From the NCBI GenBank assembly GCA_026706075.1, contig JAPOZM010000076.1, positions 62,001 through 126,000 of the forward strand: a stretch of DNA of 64,000 bases. Reading direction: 5' to 3'. Shown here piece after piece: positions 27,378-36,387 of this stretch. The position numbers were made by a program, and so were the translations under genes. Positions within the stretch are counted from its first letter, which is position 1, and each line of letters opens with the position of its first letter. This stretch comes from Gemmatimonadaceae bacterium (GTDB taxonomy: Bacteria > Latescibacterota > UBA2968 > UBA8231). The notes below the pieces were generated by a model, which did not search any database, was not told where the DNA came from, and saw only the letters and a program-made list of their open reading frames with translations.

Positions 27378-28774
27378 CGCCCAGGCCGACCGACGTGGGG
27401 GTCACCGGCGCGGCCCTCTACCTCCTGCCGGTGGAGACTCGGATGCCGCTGAAGTTCGGCCCGGAGACCACCACCCGCGTCACCGTGGCCCGGGTCCGCC
27501 TGGAGGTGGCCGCCGCCGACGGCCGCCACGCCGAAGGGTGGGGGGAGACGCCCCTGAGCGTGCAGTGGGTCTGGCCCTCCGAGGAGTCCTACGAGGAGCG
27601 CCACCAGGCCCTGATCGCCTTCACCGCCGGGCTGGTCCCCGCCTGGAGCGGCTTCGAGGTCAGCGGTCACGCCCTCGAGGTGGGGCACGCCTTCCAGCTC
27701 CAGCTGCCGGCGATCCTCGACCGTTTCCGCCGCGAGGACCTCCAGGTGCCGCTCCTGGCGGCGCGGGTGTGCAGCTCCCCCTTCGACCTGGCCCTCCACG
27801 ACGCCTTCGGCCGCCTCTGCGGGCGGCCGGTCTACGAGACCTACGACGCCGGGTACCTCAACGCCGACCTGTCCCGTTTCCTCGAGCCGGAGCCGGGCGT
27901 CGACTTCTCCGGCCTCTACCCGCGGGACTTCCTCGCCCCCGGGCCCCTCCGCCGCCTTCCCGCCTGGCATCTCGTGGGCGGCCTCGATCCGCTGACGCCG
28001 GACGAGCTGACCGGCGGCGAGCCCGACGACGGCCACCCCGTGCTGCTGGCCGACTGGATCCGCCGCGACGGACTCAAGTGCCTGAAGGTGAAGCTGCGCG
28101 GCACCGACGAGGCCTGGGACTACGAGCGCCTCGTCCGGGTCGGCGAGATCGGCGTGGAGCACGGCGTCGACTGGCTGTCGGCCGACTTCAACTGCACGGT
28201 CACCGAGCCGGCCTACGTCAACGGGATCCTCGACCGGCTGCGGGACGAGCACCCCCGGCTCTACGGCATGGTGCTCTACGTGGAGCAGCCCTTCCCCTAC
28301 GACCTGGAGTCCCACCGCATCGACGTCCACGCCGTATCGGCCCGCAAGCCCCTGTTCATGGACGAGAGCGCCCACGACTGGGAGCTGGTGCGCCTCGGCC
28401 GGAGCCTGGGGTGGAACGGCGTCGCCCTGAAGACGTGCAAGACCCAGACCGAGGCCCTCCTGAGCCTGTGCTGGGCGCGGGCCCACGGCATGGGCCTGAT
28501 GGTGCAGGACCTGACCAACCCGATGCTCGCCCAGGTCCCCCACGTGCTGCTGGCCGCCTGGGCCGATACCATCATGGGCGTGGAGACCAACAGCATGCAG
28601 TTCTACCCGGCGGCCTCGGCCGCCGAGGCACAGGTCCATCCGGGGCTGTACTCGCGGCGGGAGGGCGCCCTGGACCTCGGCTCGCTCCGGGGGGCCGGCT
28701 TCGGCTACCGCCTCGAGGAGATCGAACGCGTGCTCCCCGCTCCGGCGGCCACCGCCGGCAGCCTGGCGGAATAG
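27374..28774 (+). CDS. Enolase-superfamily protein (mandelate racemase/muconate lactonizing type), copy 1
   Basis: 466 residues from GTG 27374, longer than the 350-400 usual for the superfamily. N-terminal capping domain (MPLKFGPETTTRVTVARV), then barrel motifs in order: KVK at 238-240, D271/N273 in ADFNCTV, E304 in YVEQPFPY, D330-E331-S332 in FMDESAH, and K353 in ALKTCK. This is the two-lysine layout of the muconate lactonizing/N-succinylamino-acid racemase branch, with all catalytic and metal ligands present. Proton abstraction from a carboxylate is expected; the substrate is unknown. It is coupled to argH by a 4-nt overlap. Confidence 0.82.
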   Translation: MTPRPTDVGVTGAALYLLPVETRMPLKFGPETTTRVTVARVRLEVAAADGRHAEGWGETPLSVQWVWPSEESYEERHQALIAFTAGLVPAWSGFEVSGHALEVGHAFQLQLPAILDRFRREDLQVPLLAARVCSSPFDLALHDAFGRLCGRPVYETYDAGYLNADLSRFLEPEPGVDFSGLYPRDFLAPGPLRRLPAWHLVGGLDPLTPDELTGGEPDDGHPVLLADWIRRDGLKCLKVKLRGTDEAWDYERLVRVGEIGVEHGVDWLSADFNCTVTEPAYVNGILDRLRDEHPRLYGMVLYVEQPFPYDLESHRIDVHAVSARKPLFMDESAHDWELVRLGRSLGWNGVALKTCKTQTEALLSLCWARAHGMGLMVQDLTNPMLAQVPHVLLAAWADTIMGVETNSMQFYPAASAAEAQVHPGLYSRREGALDLGSLRGAGFGYRLEEIERVLPAPAATAGSLAE

Positions 28775-28775
28775 G

Positions 28776-30245
28776 ATGGTTCCGGTCAGCCTTCACGAGG
28801 CCGAGCTCTCGGTGCGCAGCCGCCCGATCCGCTGTCCCGTGCGCATCGGCGGAACCGAGCTGGAGCGGCTCGACGAGATCCACCTCGCCCTCGAGCTGCG
28901 CACCGCCGACGGCCGCCGCGCCCGGGGGGTGGCCGCCGACGTGCTGGCGCCGGCCTGGTTCGACCCCCTTCTGCCGACCGGGTCCCGCGCCCTGGCCGCC
29001 GGGGCGCGCACCGCGGTCGACGTGGCCGTGGCCTCGGCGCAAGTCCCCCGCCCGGTGTACCGAATCTGGCGCGACTCGTACGAGGCGGCCGTCGCCCTGG
29101 GCGGGGACCGCGGCATGGGCCCCATGGCCGCCGGCCACGGCGCCGCTCTCCTGGAGCGCGCCCTCTTCGACGGGCTCGGCCGGGCCCTGGATCTGCCGCA
29201 CCACGAGATTCTGCGCCGCAATCTCGGGGGGATCGACCTGGGCGACGTCCACCCCGAGCTCGCCGGAGCGGCCCCGGCGGATGTCCTGCCGCGGCGGCCG
29301 GCCGACCGCCTCCAGGTGCGCCACACCGTGGGCCCCGGCGATTCCCTGCGAGAGGCGGACCCCTTTGCCGGGGATGTCGCCGACCCCGACGCCCCGGAGC
29401 CGCTCGAGGCCAGCGTCCGCCTCCAGGGGCTGAGGCACTTCCGCGTCGAGCTCGAGGGCCGCGCCGAGTCCGACGGGGACCGCCTCGAGCGCATCGCCGG
29501 GGTCGTCGCCTGCGTGGAGGGGCTCTCCGTCGTGCTCGACGGCGGCGAGGCCTTCGCCGACCCGGCGGACCTGCACGCCCTGCTCGACCGGCTCGAGTCC
29601 GGGCCGGAGGCGGGTCGCCGCCTCTACTCGGCCATCGCCTGGGTGGAGCAGCCCTTCCCGAGGGCCGAGGCCCTGGGCCCCGCCCTGGGCCGGGAGGTGG
29701 CCGCCCTGGGCGCGCGCAAGCCGGTCTTCATCGACGAGTCGAACCAGACTCTCGGCGCCTTCAAGCGCGCCGCCGGCCTGGGATACGCGGGCACCACGTG
29801 CCGGATCGGCACCGGCCTGACGAAGGCGCTGGCCAACCAGGCCCTGTGCAGCCTCTGGAACGGCGGAGGACAGGGGTCGGGCCGGCCCTGCCGGCTGTCG
29901 GGGGCGGAGCTGTTGAGCCTGCCCGTGGCCGGCCTCCACCAGCACCTGGCGCAGATGGCGGCCCTCGGAGTCGATCCGGTGGAGTGCAGGGGAGCCTGGC
30001 ACGGCCCGGGACTCGCCCACCTCTCCCCCGCCGAGAGGGAGGCCTGCGCCCGGAGCCACGGCGCCCTCTACGAGGAGCTGGCCGAGGACCGAGCCCCCCT
30101 GGCGATTCGCCGGGGACATCTGGACGCGGCCAGCCTGAACCAGGCGCCGGGCCTGGGGATCGGCTTCCCCATCGACCCGTCGAAGTGGACGGCCCTGTCC
30201 GACTGGAAGCCGGAGGCCGCCGGAGAGGTTCTTACCCATGCCTGA
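28776..30245 (+). CDS. Enolase-superfamily paralogue lacking the catalytic lysines, copy 2
   Basis: 489 residues starting 1 nt after the previous stop. It aligns end to end with the next gene (WFD..., R-P-V-Y/F-x-I-W-R-D, LHQHLAQMAALG). It still has D in VVLDGGEAF, E in WVEQPFPR and the DES of FIDESNQT. However, the KxK lysines are Arg223 and Glu225 (FRVELEG) and the second acid/base lysine is Arg343 (TTCRIGTG). Metal ligands are thus partly kept while the general bases are gone. Either the chemistry has changed or this is a non-catalytic subunit of copy 3. The reading frame is intact, so it is not simple decay. Confidence 0.78.
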   Translation: MVPVSLHEAELSVRSRPIRCPVRIGGTELERLDEIHLALELRTADGRRARGVAADVLAPAWFDPLLPTGSRALAAGARTAVDVAVASAQVPRPVYRIWRDSYEAAVALGGDRGMGPMAAGHGAALLERALFDGLGRALDLPHHEILRRNLGGIDLGDVHPELAGAAPADVLPRRPADRLQVRHTVGPGDSLREADPFAGDVADPDAPEPLEASVRLQGLRHFRVELEGRAESDGDRLERIAGVVACVEGLSVVLDGGEAFADPADLHALLDRLESGPEAGRRLYSAIAWVEQPFPRAEALGPALGREVAALGARKPVFIDESNQTLGAFKRAAGLGYAGTTCRIGTGLTKALANQALCSLWNGGGQGSGRPCRLSGAELLSLPVAGLHQHLAQMAALGVDPVECRGAWHGPGLAHLSPAEREACARSHGALYEELAEDRAPLAIRRGHLDAASLNQAPGLGIGFPIDPSKWTALSDWKPEAAGEVLTHA

Positions 30246-31698
30246 GCGGCTCTGCCTCCGCGAGGTCGGCTTCACCATGCGCAACGTGCGCACGCGCATG
30301 CCCTTCCGCTACGGCGTGGCCACCCTGACCAGCGTGCCGATCCTGCACGTGAGGGCGGAGGTGGAGCTGGCCGGCGGCTCCAGGGCCGAGGGCCTGTCGG
30401 CCGACATCCTGCCGCCGAAGTGGTTCGACAAGGACCCGGCCAAGAGCTACGAGGAGAACGTGGACGACCTGCTCTTCTCCGCACGCCAGGCGGCGCGGGC
30501 CTTTGCCGAGGCCTCGCGGGAGCCGCGCCCGGTCTTCGACATCTGGCGCGACGGATACGCCGAGTCCTTGCGGGCCGGCGACCGGCGCGGCCTCGACCAT
30601 CTCACCGCGTCCCACGGCAGCACCCTCATGGAGCGCGCCCTCATCGACGCCGTCGGGCAGGCCCGGGGCCGGAGCTACCACCAGCTGCTCACCGATCCCG
30701 CCAACCCCCTCGGTCTCGACCTCGGGGCGATCCTGCCCGTCCTGGCGGGCACGCCGCCGCCGGCGGCCGTCGCGCCGCGGCCCTCGGAGAGCATCGCCGT
30801 GCGCCACACGGTGGGACTGGCCGATCCGATCCGCGACGACGACGTGCCGGCCGGAGAGGCGCTCGACGACGGGCTCCCCCAGTCCCTGGAGGCCTACGTC
30901 GCCGCCCAGGGACTCCGCTGGCTCAAGGTCAAGGTCGGCGGAGACCTGGAGGCCGACCTTGAGCGGCTCACCGCCATCGCCCGCCTCCTCGACGAGGGAC
31001 CGGGCGCCGGCCGCTACGCCGTCTCCCTCGACGGCAACGAGCAGTACACCGAGCTCGACGGCTTCGCCGCGCTGCTGGCGCGCCTCGAGCGGGATCTGCC
31101 CGCTTTCCACGACGCCATCGCCTACGTGGAGCAACCCCTGGAGCGGAGCGTCGCCCTCGACGAGGAGCAGGCGGCGGGAATCGCCGCCGTGTCGGCGCGC
31201 AAGCCGATGATCATCGACGAGAGCGACGGCGACCTCGACTCCTTCGAGCGCGCCGTGGAGATAGGCTACCGCGGTGTTTCCACGAAGAACTGCAAGGGGC
31301 TGTTCAAGGCCCTGGCCAACGCCGCCCTCGCCCGCCGCTTGAGCGGCGAGAGGGGCGTCCCCTTCCTCATCACCGCCGAGGACCTGATGAACCTTCCCGT
31401 CGTCCCCCTGCACCAGGACCTGGCCCACGTGGCCGCCCTGGGGCTGGACCACGCCGAGCGCAACGGACACCACTACGTGCGCGGCCTCGACCACCTGTCG
31501 CCGCCGGAGCGGGAGCGGGTGCTCGGCGAGCACGAGGGCCTCTACCGGCGATCGGGGGAGAGCGGGTTCCTCCACGTCGCGGAGGGAGCGATCGACGTGC
31601 GCTCCCTGCAGCGGTGCCCCGGACTGGGCGCCGGAAGCGCCTTCGATCCCGGCGCCATGGTCCCCCTCGAGGACTGGCGCTTCGAGAGCCTGCGATGA
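30238..31698 (+). CDS. Enolase-superfamily protein (mandelate racemase/muconate lactonizing type), copy 3
   Basis: 486 residues; the ATG overlaps the end of copy 2 by 8 nt. Complete catalytic set: KVK at 230-232, D265/N267 in SLDGNEQY, E298 in YVEQPLER, D327-E328 in IIDESDG and K350 in STKNCK. The N-terminus RMPFRYGVATLTS is the typical start of the cap domain. It is clearly the closest relative of copy 2 in this window. The probable reaction is racemisation, epimerisation or dehydration at a carbon next to a carboxylate; the neighbouring M20 peptidase suggests N-acyl amino acids or dipeptides as substrates, which is inference. Confidence 0.82.
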   Translation: MPERLCLREVGFTMRNVRTRMPFRYGVATLTSVPILHVRAEVELAGGSRAEGLSADILPPKWFDKDPAKSYEENVDDLLFSARQAARAFAEASREPRPVFDIWRDGYAESLRAGDRRGLDHLTASHGSTLMERALIDAVGQARGRSYHQLLTDPANPLGLDLGAILPVLAGTPPPAAVAPRPSESIAVRHTVGLADPIRDDDVPAGEALDDGLPQSLEAYVAAQGLRWLKVKVGGDLEADLERLTAIARLLDEGPGAGRYAVSLDGNEQYTELDGFAALLARLERDLPAFHDAIAYVEQPLERSVALDEEQAAGIAAVSARKPMIIDESDGDLDSFERAVEIGYRGVSTKNCKGLFKALANAALARRLSGERGVPFLITAEDLMNLPVVPLHQDLAHVAALGLDHAERNGHHYVRGLDHLSPPERERVLGEHEGLYRRSGESGFLHVAEGAIDVRSLQRCPGLGAGSAFDPGAMVPLEDWRFESLR

Positions 31699-33032
31699 CG
31701 GCCCCCCTCACGCCCGGCGCCGAAGCCGTCGCCCGCCTGCAGGAGATGCTGCGCTTCGACACCACCAACCCGCCCGGGAACGAGCTGCCCCTGGTGCGCC
31801 ACCTGGCCGCGCAGCTGGCCGCCGAGGGGCTCGAGCCCCAGGTCCTGGAGGCCGGCCCCGAGCGCGCCAGCCTCGCCGTGCGCCTGCGGGGCGACGGCTC
31901 CGAGCGGCCCCTGCTGATGATGTCCCATCTCGACGTGGTCCCCGCCGAGCCGGAGCGCTGGAGCCACCCGCCCTTCGGCGGGCAGATCGCCGGCGGCGTG
32001 CTCTACGGGCGCGGGTCCATCGACTCCAAGCTCACCGCCGCCGTGCACCTGCAGGCCCTGCTCATGTGCCACCGGAAGAAGCTGCCCCTGAAGCGCGACG
32101 TGGTGGTCATCGCCGCCGCCGACGAGGAGCTGGGCGGCATGAACGGGATGGGCTGGATCGCCGCCAACCACCCGGAGTGGCTGGACGCCGAGTACGGGAT
32201 CAACGAGGCCGGCGGCTTCGCCGTGCTCGTCGACGGCCAGCCGATCTACACCTGCCAGGTGGCTGAGAAGGGAGGCGCCGACGTCGACCTCGTCGCCCGC
32301 GGGCGTCCGGGCCACAGCTCGGTGCCCCACGACGACAACCCCATCGTGCACCTCGGCGCCGTCCAGACCCGCCTCGGCGGCAAGCTGCCCCACCGCGTCA
32401 CCCCGGCGGTGGCCGCCTTCTTCGAGGCCGCGGCCCGGGTGGCGCGGCCCGAGGTCGGCGGGCTGCTGCTCGATCTGCTCGACCCGGCGCGGGCCGAGCG
32501 GGCCTTGCGGGCGCTTCCCGTGGAGCCGCCCGTGCGCGGCATGTTCGACGCCATGCTGCGCAACACCTGCGCTCCGACCCTGCTCGAGGCGGGTGTGAAG
32601 CGCAACGTCATCCCTTCCGAGGCCGCCGTGCGTCTCAGCGGCCGGCCCCTGCCCGGGGTGACGGAGGCGGAGTTCGCGGCGGAGGTGCGGTCTCTCGTCG
32701 GGGAGGGCGTGGACCTGGAGATGACGAGGTTCCGAGCGGGTGTGGCCTTCGACCACGGGTCGCCGCTGCTCGGGGCCATGGAGGCGGCCCTGGCGCGCCA
32801 CGAGCCCGGGGCGGTGCTGGCGCCGTTCATGCAGACCGGAGGCACCGACGCCCGCTTCCTCACCGGCCTCGACATCACCGTGTACGGCTTCGTGCCCATG
32901 CGCCACGAGCCCGGCTGCGACTTCTACGAGTTGTGCCACGGCCACGACGAGCGAGTCTCGACGGCGAACGTGGGGTTCGCCGTAGACGTCACCTTCGACC
33001 TCGTGGCGCAGCTGGCAGGGGACAGGGCCTGA
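31695..33032 (+). CDS. M20 family metallopeptidase / acyl-amino-acid deacylase
   Basis: 445 residues from ATG 31695, overlapping copy 3 by 4 nt. Di-zinc M20 motifs: MSHLDVVPA (His-x-Asp with the catalytic Asp), YGRGSIDSK (bridging Asp), AADEELGG (catalytic Glu-Glu) and a C-terminal CHGHDERVS (last His). The dimerisation domain contains GRPGHSSVPHDDNP. Family members hydrolyse N-acyl amino acids or dipeptides. Its place behind two active-looking enolase-type racemases fits a racemase plus deacylase pathway, but the substrate cannot be read from sequence. Confidence 0.88.
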   Translation: MTAPLTPGAEAVARLQEMLRFDTTNPPGNELPLVRHLAAQLAAEGLEPQVLEAGPERASLAVRLRGDGSERPLLMMSHLDVVPAEPERWSHPPFGGQIAGGVLYGRGSIDSKLTAAVHLQALLMCHRKKLPLKRDVVVIAAADEELGGMNGMGWIAANHPEWLDAEYGINEAGGFAVLVDGQPIYTCQVAEKGGADVDLVARGRPGHSSVPHDDNPIVHLGAVQTRLGGKLPHRVTPAVAAFFEAAARVARPEVGGLLLDLLDPARAERALRALPVEPPVRGMFDAMLRNTCAPTLLEAGVKRNVIPSEAAVRLSGRPLPGVTEAEFAAEVRSLVGEGVDLEMTRFRAGVAFDHGSPLLGAMEAALARHEPGAVLAPFMQTGGTDARFLTGLDITVYGFVPMRHEPGCDFYELCHGHDERVSTANVGFAVDVTFDLVAQLAGDRA

Positions 33033-33059
33033 GGCGCCGGCCTGGGTGGGTGGGTGACC

Positions 33060-33165
33060 GCCGGCGTCAGGGGCCGGCCGGCCAATCCTCACCCCGGGCC
33101 GCTGAGAGTCCTCCTCGGAGAGGACCTCCACGCCGAGCTCGCGCGCCCGGTCGAGCTTGGAGCCC
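33060..33165 (-). pseudogene. Degenerate copy of the ligA 3' end
   Basis: Read on the minus strand this encodes GSKLDRARELGVEVLSEEDS, against GSKLARARELEVEVLDEEGF at the LigA C-terminus. By hand alignment about 48 of 57 bases match in this block. The eleven bases around the ligA stop (TCAGGGGCCGG on the plus strand) are also repeated at the right place, 816 bp away, but one base is missing in between, so the frame is broken. It is a vestige of a ligA BRCT tail, not a gene. Confidence 0.75.
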
Positions 33166-33222
33166 CTTCTCGGGTGTTACATCTTCGCGCCTTGGCAAGC
33201 GTTACCACCTGGAGGGACACGC

Positions 33223-33714
33223 ATGAACGCCGACCAGCAGATACTTGACGAGCTATGTCCTGAAGGACCACGCCCCATGAAGGAAGGGCCGACCTGCAGG
33301 GGATGTCATTTCCTCGCTGAGTACACCGTCAATGCCGATGGTTCCAGGCCGCGGGGTTCTTGGCCCGTTGATGGCCGAGGTTGCGTCCCGAATCCGATTT
33401 CCAAGCACTTGGTGATTCCTGGTTGCTACATGGAGGTCTGGAAGATGAGAGGTCGCACTTTCGGCGACTCGATATCTTCCGACGTTGATGAAAAAGACTT
33501 GGACGATTGTCTCGACCAAGATCGGGAAGGTAACTGCTTCTTCTACAGAGCTCAGGGAGGGGGAATGTCCTTGGAGGCCGCTAAGACCTTGGAGCGTCGC
33601 CAGAGTGAGCAGAAGCATCTGAGCGAGACCCGGAAGATTTCCATTATTGCCTTGGTCATTTCAGGAATCGCGGCGGTTGCGGCGGTTGCCTCGCAGTTAC
33701 ACTTGATCTTGTAG
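33223..33714 (+). CDS. Hypothetical cysteine-containing protein with C-terminal membrane anchor
   Basis: 163 residues from ATG 33223 with a GGAGG 8 nt upstream. There is no N-terminal signal. The soluble part has six cysteines (LCPEG, CRGCHF, GCVPNP, GCYME, DDCLDQ, NCFF), of which CRGC could bind metal or form a disulphide. The C-terminus ISIIALVISGIAAVAAVAS is a single hydrophobic helix, so the protein would be tail-anchored with the bulk in the cytoplasm. Base composition is visibly more AT-rich than all neighbours (runs such as GATGAAAAAGACTTGG), suggesting transfer. It lies between a decayed ligA tail and intact ligA. I do not recognise the family. Confidence 0.6.
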   Translation: MNADQQILDELCPEGPRPMKEGPTCRGCHFLAEYTVNADGSRPRGSWPVDGRGCVPNPISKHLVIPGCYMEVWKMRGRTFGDSISSDVDEKDLDDCLDQDREGNCFFYRAQGGGMSLEAAKTLERRQSEQKHLSETRKISIIALVISGIAAVAAVASQLHLIL

Positions 33715-33882
33715 CTCGTTCTTCCATTTTCGACCCCATGACGGCATCTCGCATCCCTGTGAAGCGCAGCAATCCCCGCGCCAGACTTCCCAACTACGCC
33801 AAGGGTCACACGCCGAGTAACTGCTGATCCTGTTGGCGGATTAGGCGCTTAGGCCCTTCGAGCGCGGCGCTGAGCCCCCGCC

Positions 33883-35910
33883 TCAGGGGCCGGGCAGCCC
33901 AGCCTCCTTCAGCCGCTGCCGGAAGCCCTCCTCGTCGAGGACCTCCACCTCCAGTTCGCGGGCCCGGGCGAGCTTGGAGCCGGCCTTGTCGCCGGCGAGG
34001 ACCAGGTCCGTGCTGCGGCTCACGCTCGACACGACGCGGCCGCCCTGTTCCTCCACGAGGGTCCCTGCCTGGTCCCGCGTGAGCCCTTCCAGCGTCCCGG
34101 TGATCACCACCGTCAAACCCGCGAACACACCGTCCGCCGCCGGCTCCTCCGCTGCGGCCGGCTCGGCGGCCAGCTGCAGACCGGCCTCCCGCAGCTTGCC
34201 GAGCAAGGCCCCGCTGGCCTCTTGGTCGAAGAAGTCCCGCACCGAGCGCGCGATCACCGGGCCGATCTCCTCGACCTCCTCCAGTTCCTCCACGGTGGCC
34301 TCCCGCAGCTGTTCCGCCGACGGGAAGCGCGCCGCCAGGGTGCGGGCCACGGTGCTGCCCACGTGCAGGATCCCGAGGGCGAAGAGGAGGCGGTCGAAGG
34401 GGCGTCCGCGGCTCTGGTCCAGTGCGTTGACGAGGTTCTCCGCCGACTTCTCAGCGAGTCGCTCCAGGCCCGCCAGGGTCTCCACGTCGAGGCGGTAGAG
34501 ATCCCCCACGTCGGTGACCAGCTCCTTCTCCACGAGCTGCTCCACGACCGCCGTGCCGAGACCCTCGATGTCCATGGCGTTGCGCCCGCTGAAGTGCTCG
34601 AGCCGGCGCTTCAGCTGGCCCTTGCAGGCGGGGTTGACGCAGCGGGGCGAGACCTCCTCCTCGTAGCGCACCAGGGGGGACCCGCAGGCCGGGCACTCCT
34701 CGGGGAACTGAAAGGGTCCACTCCTCGTCCTCTGCTCTTCCATGACGACGCGGACCACCTTGGGGATCACGTCTCCGCCCTTCTCGATCACCACCAGGTC
34801 GCCGACGCGGATGTCCTTGCGCTCGATCTCGTCGGCGTTGTGGAGGGTGGCGCGCTGCACCGTGGAGCCCGCCACCGTCACCGGATCGAGGACGGCCACC
34901 GGCGAGATCGTCCCCGTGCGGCCCACCTGCAGGCGGATCTCGCGGAGCCGGGAGCGGACCTGCTGGGCGGCGAACTTGAAGGCCATGGCGCTGCGCGGGC
35001 TCTTGCTGGTGCTGCCGAGCCGCTCCTGCTGATCGAGGGAGTTCACCTTGAGCACGACGCCGTCGACCTCGTACGGCAGCTCGTCGCGGGAGGCCTCGCA
35101 GCGGTCGTAGAAGGCGAAGACCTCTTCCAGGCCGGCGCAGAGGGCATGTTTGGGGTTGACCGGAAAGCCGAGGCGCCGGAGGGTGTCGAGGCGTTCGTGG
35201 TGGGTGCCGCAGCGGTCGCCGGCGAGGTCGATCCAGTAGGCGAAGAACCGAAGCCGCCGGCTGGCCACGACCTTAGGGTCCTGCAGCTTGAGGGTCCCCG
35301 CCGTCGAGTTGCGAGGGTTGGCGAAGAGGGGCCGCCCCGCCTCCTGCTGGCGCTTGTTGAGGTCGGTGAAGTCTCCCGACGTCATGAAGACCTCGCCGCG
35401 GACCTCGCAGCTCACGCCCGGCTCCCGCAGCCGGAGGGGCACGGCGCCGATGGTGCGGGCGTTGTTCGTCACCTCGTCGCCCTGCACCCCGTCGCCGCGG
35501 GTCACGGCGCGCAGCAGCCGCCCGTCCTCGTAGATCAGGCTCAGGGCGACGCCGTCGATCTTCAGCTCCACCACGTACTCGACGGCCTCGCCTTCGTCGA
35601 GGGCCCTGCGCACCCGCTCGTCGAAGGCGACCACATCCTCCCGGGAGTAGCTGTTGTCGAGGCTGAGCATCGGCGTGGCATGGGCCACGGTGGGGAAGTC
35701 GGAGGTCGGCTCGCCCCCGACGCGACGGGCGGGGGAGTCCGGCAGGGCCAGGTCGGGCCATTCCTTCTCCAGACCCACCAACTCGGCGAGAAGACGGTCG
35801 TACTCAAGGTCCGAGATCGCCGGATCGGCGAGGACGTGGTAGCGGTGGTTGTGCTCGTCGAGATCTTTGGAGAGTTGCTCGATGCGCTCGCGCGCCTGGG
35901 CATCGTTCAT
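33883..35910 (-). CDS. ligA: NAD-dependent DNA ligase
   Basis: Seals nicks in replication and repair. 675 residues from ATG 35910 (a TTG at 35922 would add four). The order is: NMN-binding Ia domain (HNHRYHVLADPAISDLEYD); adenylation domain with Lys117 in ELKIDGVAL; OB fold (RTGTISPVAVLDPV); zinc finger (CPACGSPL...CVNPACKG); helix-hairpin-helix repeats; C-terminal BRCT (GLTVVITGTL). All parts are present. Its 3' end is duplicated in decayed form at 33060-33165. It is divergent from the toxin-antitoxin pair. Confidence 0.97.
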   Translation of the reverse strand: MNDAQARERIEQLSKDLDEHNHRYHVLADPAISDLEYDRLLAELVGLEKEWPDLALPDSPARRVGGEPTSDFPTVAHATPMLSLDNSYSREDVVAFDERVRRALDEGEAVEYVVELKIDGVALSLIYEDGRLLRAVTRGDGVQGDEVTNNARTIGAVPLRLREPGVSCEVRGEVFMTSGDFTDLNKRQQEAGRPLFANPRNSTAGTLKLQDPKVVASRRLRFFAYWIDLAGDRCGTHHERLDTLRRLGFPVNPKHALCAGLEEVFAFYDRCEASRDELPYEVDGVVLKVNSLDQQERLGSTSKSPRSAMAFKFAAQQVRSRLREIRLQVGRTGTISPVAVLDPVTVAGSTVQRATLHNADEIERKDIRVGDLVVIEKGGDVIPKVVRVVMEEQRTRSGPFQFPEECPACGSPLVRYEEEVSPRCVNPACKGQLKRRLEHFSGRNAMDIEGLGTAVVEQLVEKELVTDVGDLYRLDVETLAGLERLAEKSAENLVNALDQSRGRPFDRLLFALGILHVGSTVARTLAARFPSAEQLREATVEELEEVEEIGPVIARSVRDFFDQEASGALLGKLREAGLQLAAEPAAAEEPAADGVFAGLTVVITGTLEGLTRDQAGTLVEEQGGRVVSSVSRSTDLVLAGDKAGSKLARARELEVEVLDEEGFRQRLKEAGLPGP

Positions 35911-36048
35911 GAGGAAGGCCAAGCTAAGGAGCGGGGAATTCCAGCGCCAAGGTGCAGCCCGCAGCCCGGTCTTGCGGTGGCGCCCCCGTGCCGAACCCTT
36001 GATCGAGTTTCCCCATGGGATGTTCTTCCCTTCAGGTGAGCCATCGCC

Positions 36049-36387
36049 ATGTTCGACACAAGCACCCTCGACAAGGCCCTGAGAGAGCGGCGGCAGCGGC
36101 TGGCGGCGGAGCAGGCCGAACTGCTCGGCCGTGTCCGCCGGACCCTCCAGGAACTCCGGGAACCGCTCGGCATCGAGTCCGCCTACGTGGTGGGGTCGCT
36201 GCGTTCACCCGACTCCTGGCGGGAGTCGTCCGACGTGGACGTGGCCGTGGGTGGATGCTCGCCCATGGTCCTCGAAGTGATGAAAGCCCTGGAGGAGGCT
36301 ACGGGCAGAGCGGTGGATGTGATCGACCTCGACCGACACCCTTCTGCCGAGTCCTTCACTCAGGCTGGAGTCAAGGTGTATGGATAG
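36049..36387 (+). CDS. MntA-type minimal nucleotidyltransferase antitoxin
   Basis: 112 residues. The nucleotidyltransferase fold signature is Gly49-Ser50 in VGSLRSPDSWRESSDVDVAV with the metal-binding D62 and D64 two residues apart. In MntA-HepT modules the antitoxin neutralises the HEPN toxin by adding AMP to its conserved tyrosine. Size, order (antitoxin first) and the 8-nt overlap with the following HEPN gene all fit that type VII-like system. The third catalytic Asp may be in VDVIDLDRH. Confidence 0.85.
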   Translation: MFDTSTLDKALRERRQRLAAEQAELLGRVRRTLQELREPLGIESAYVVGSLRSPDSWRESSDVDVAVGGCSPMVLEVMKALEEATGRAVDVIDLDRHPSAESFTQAGVKVYG

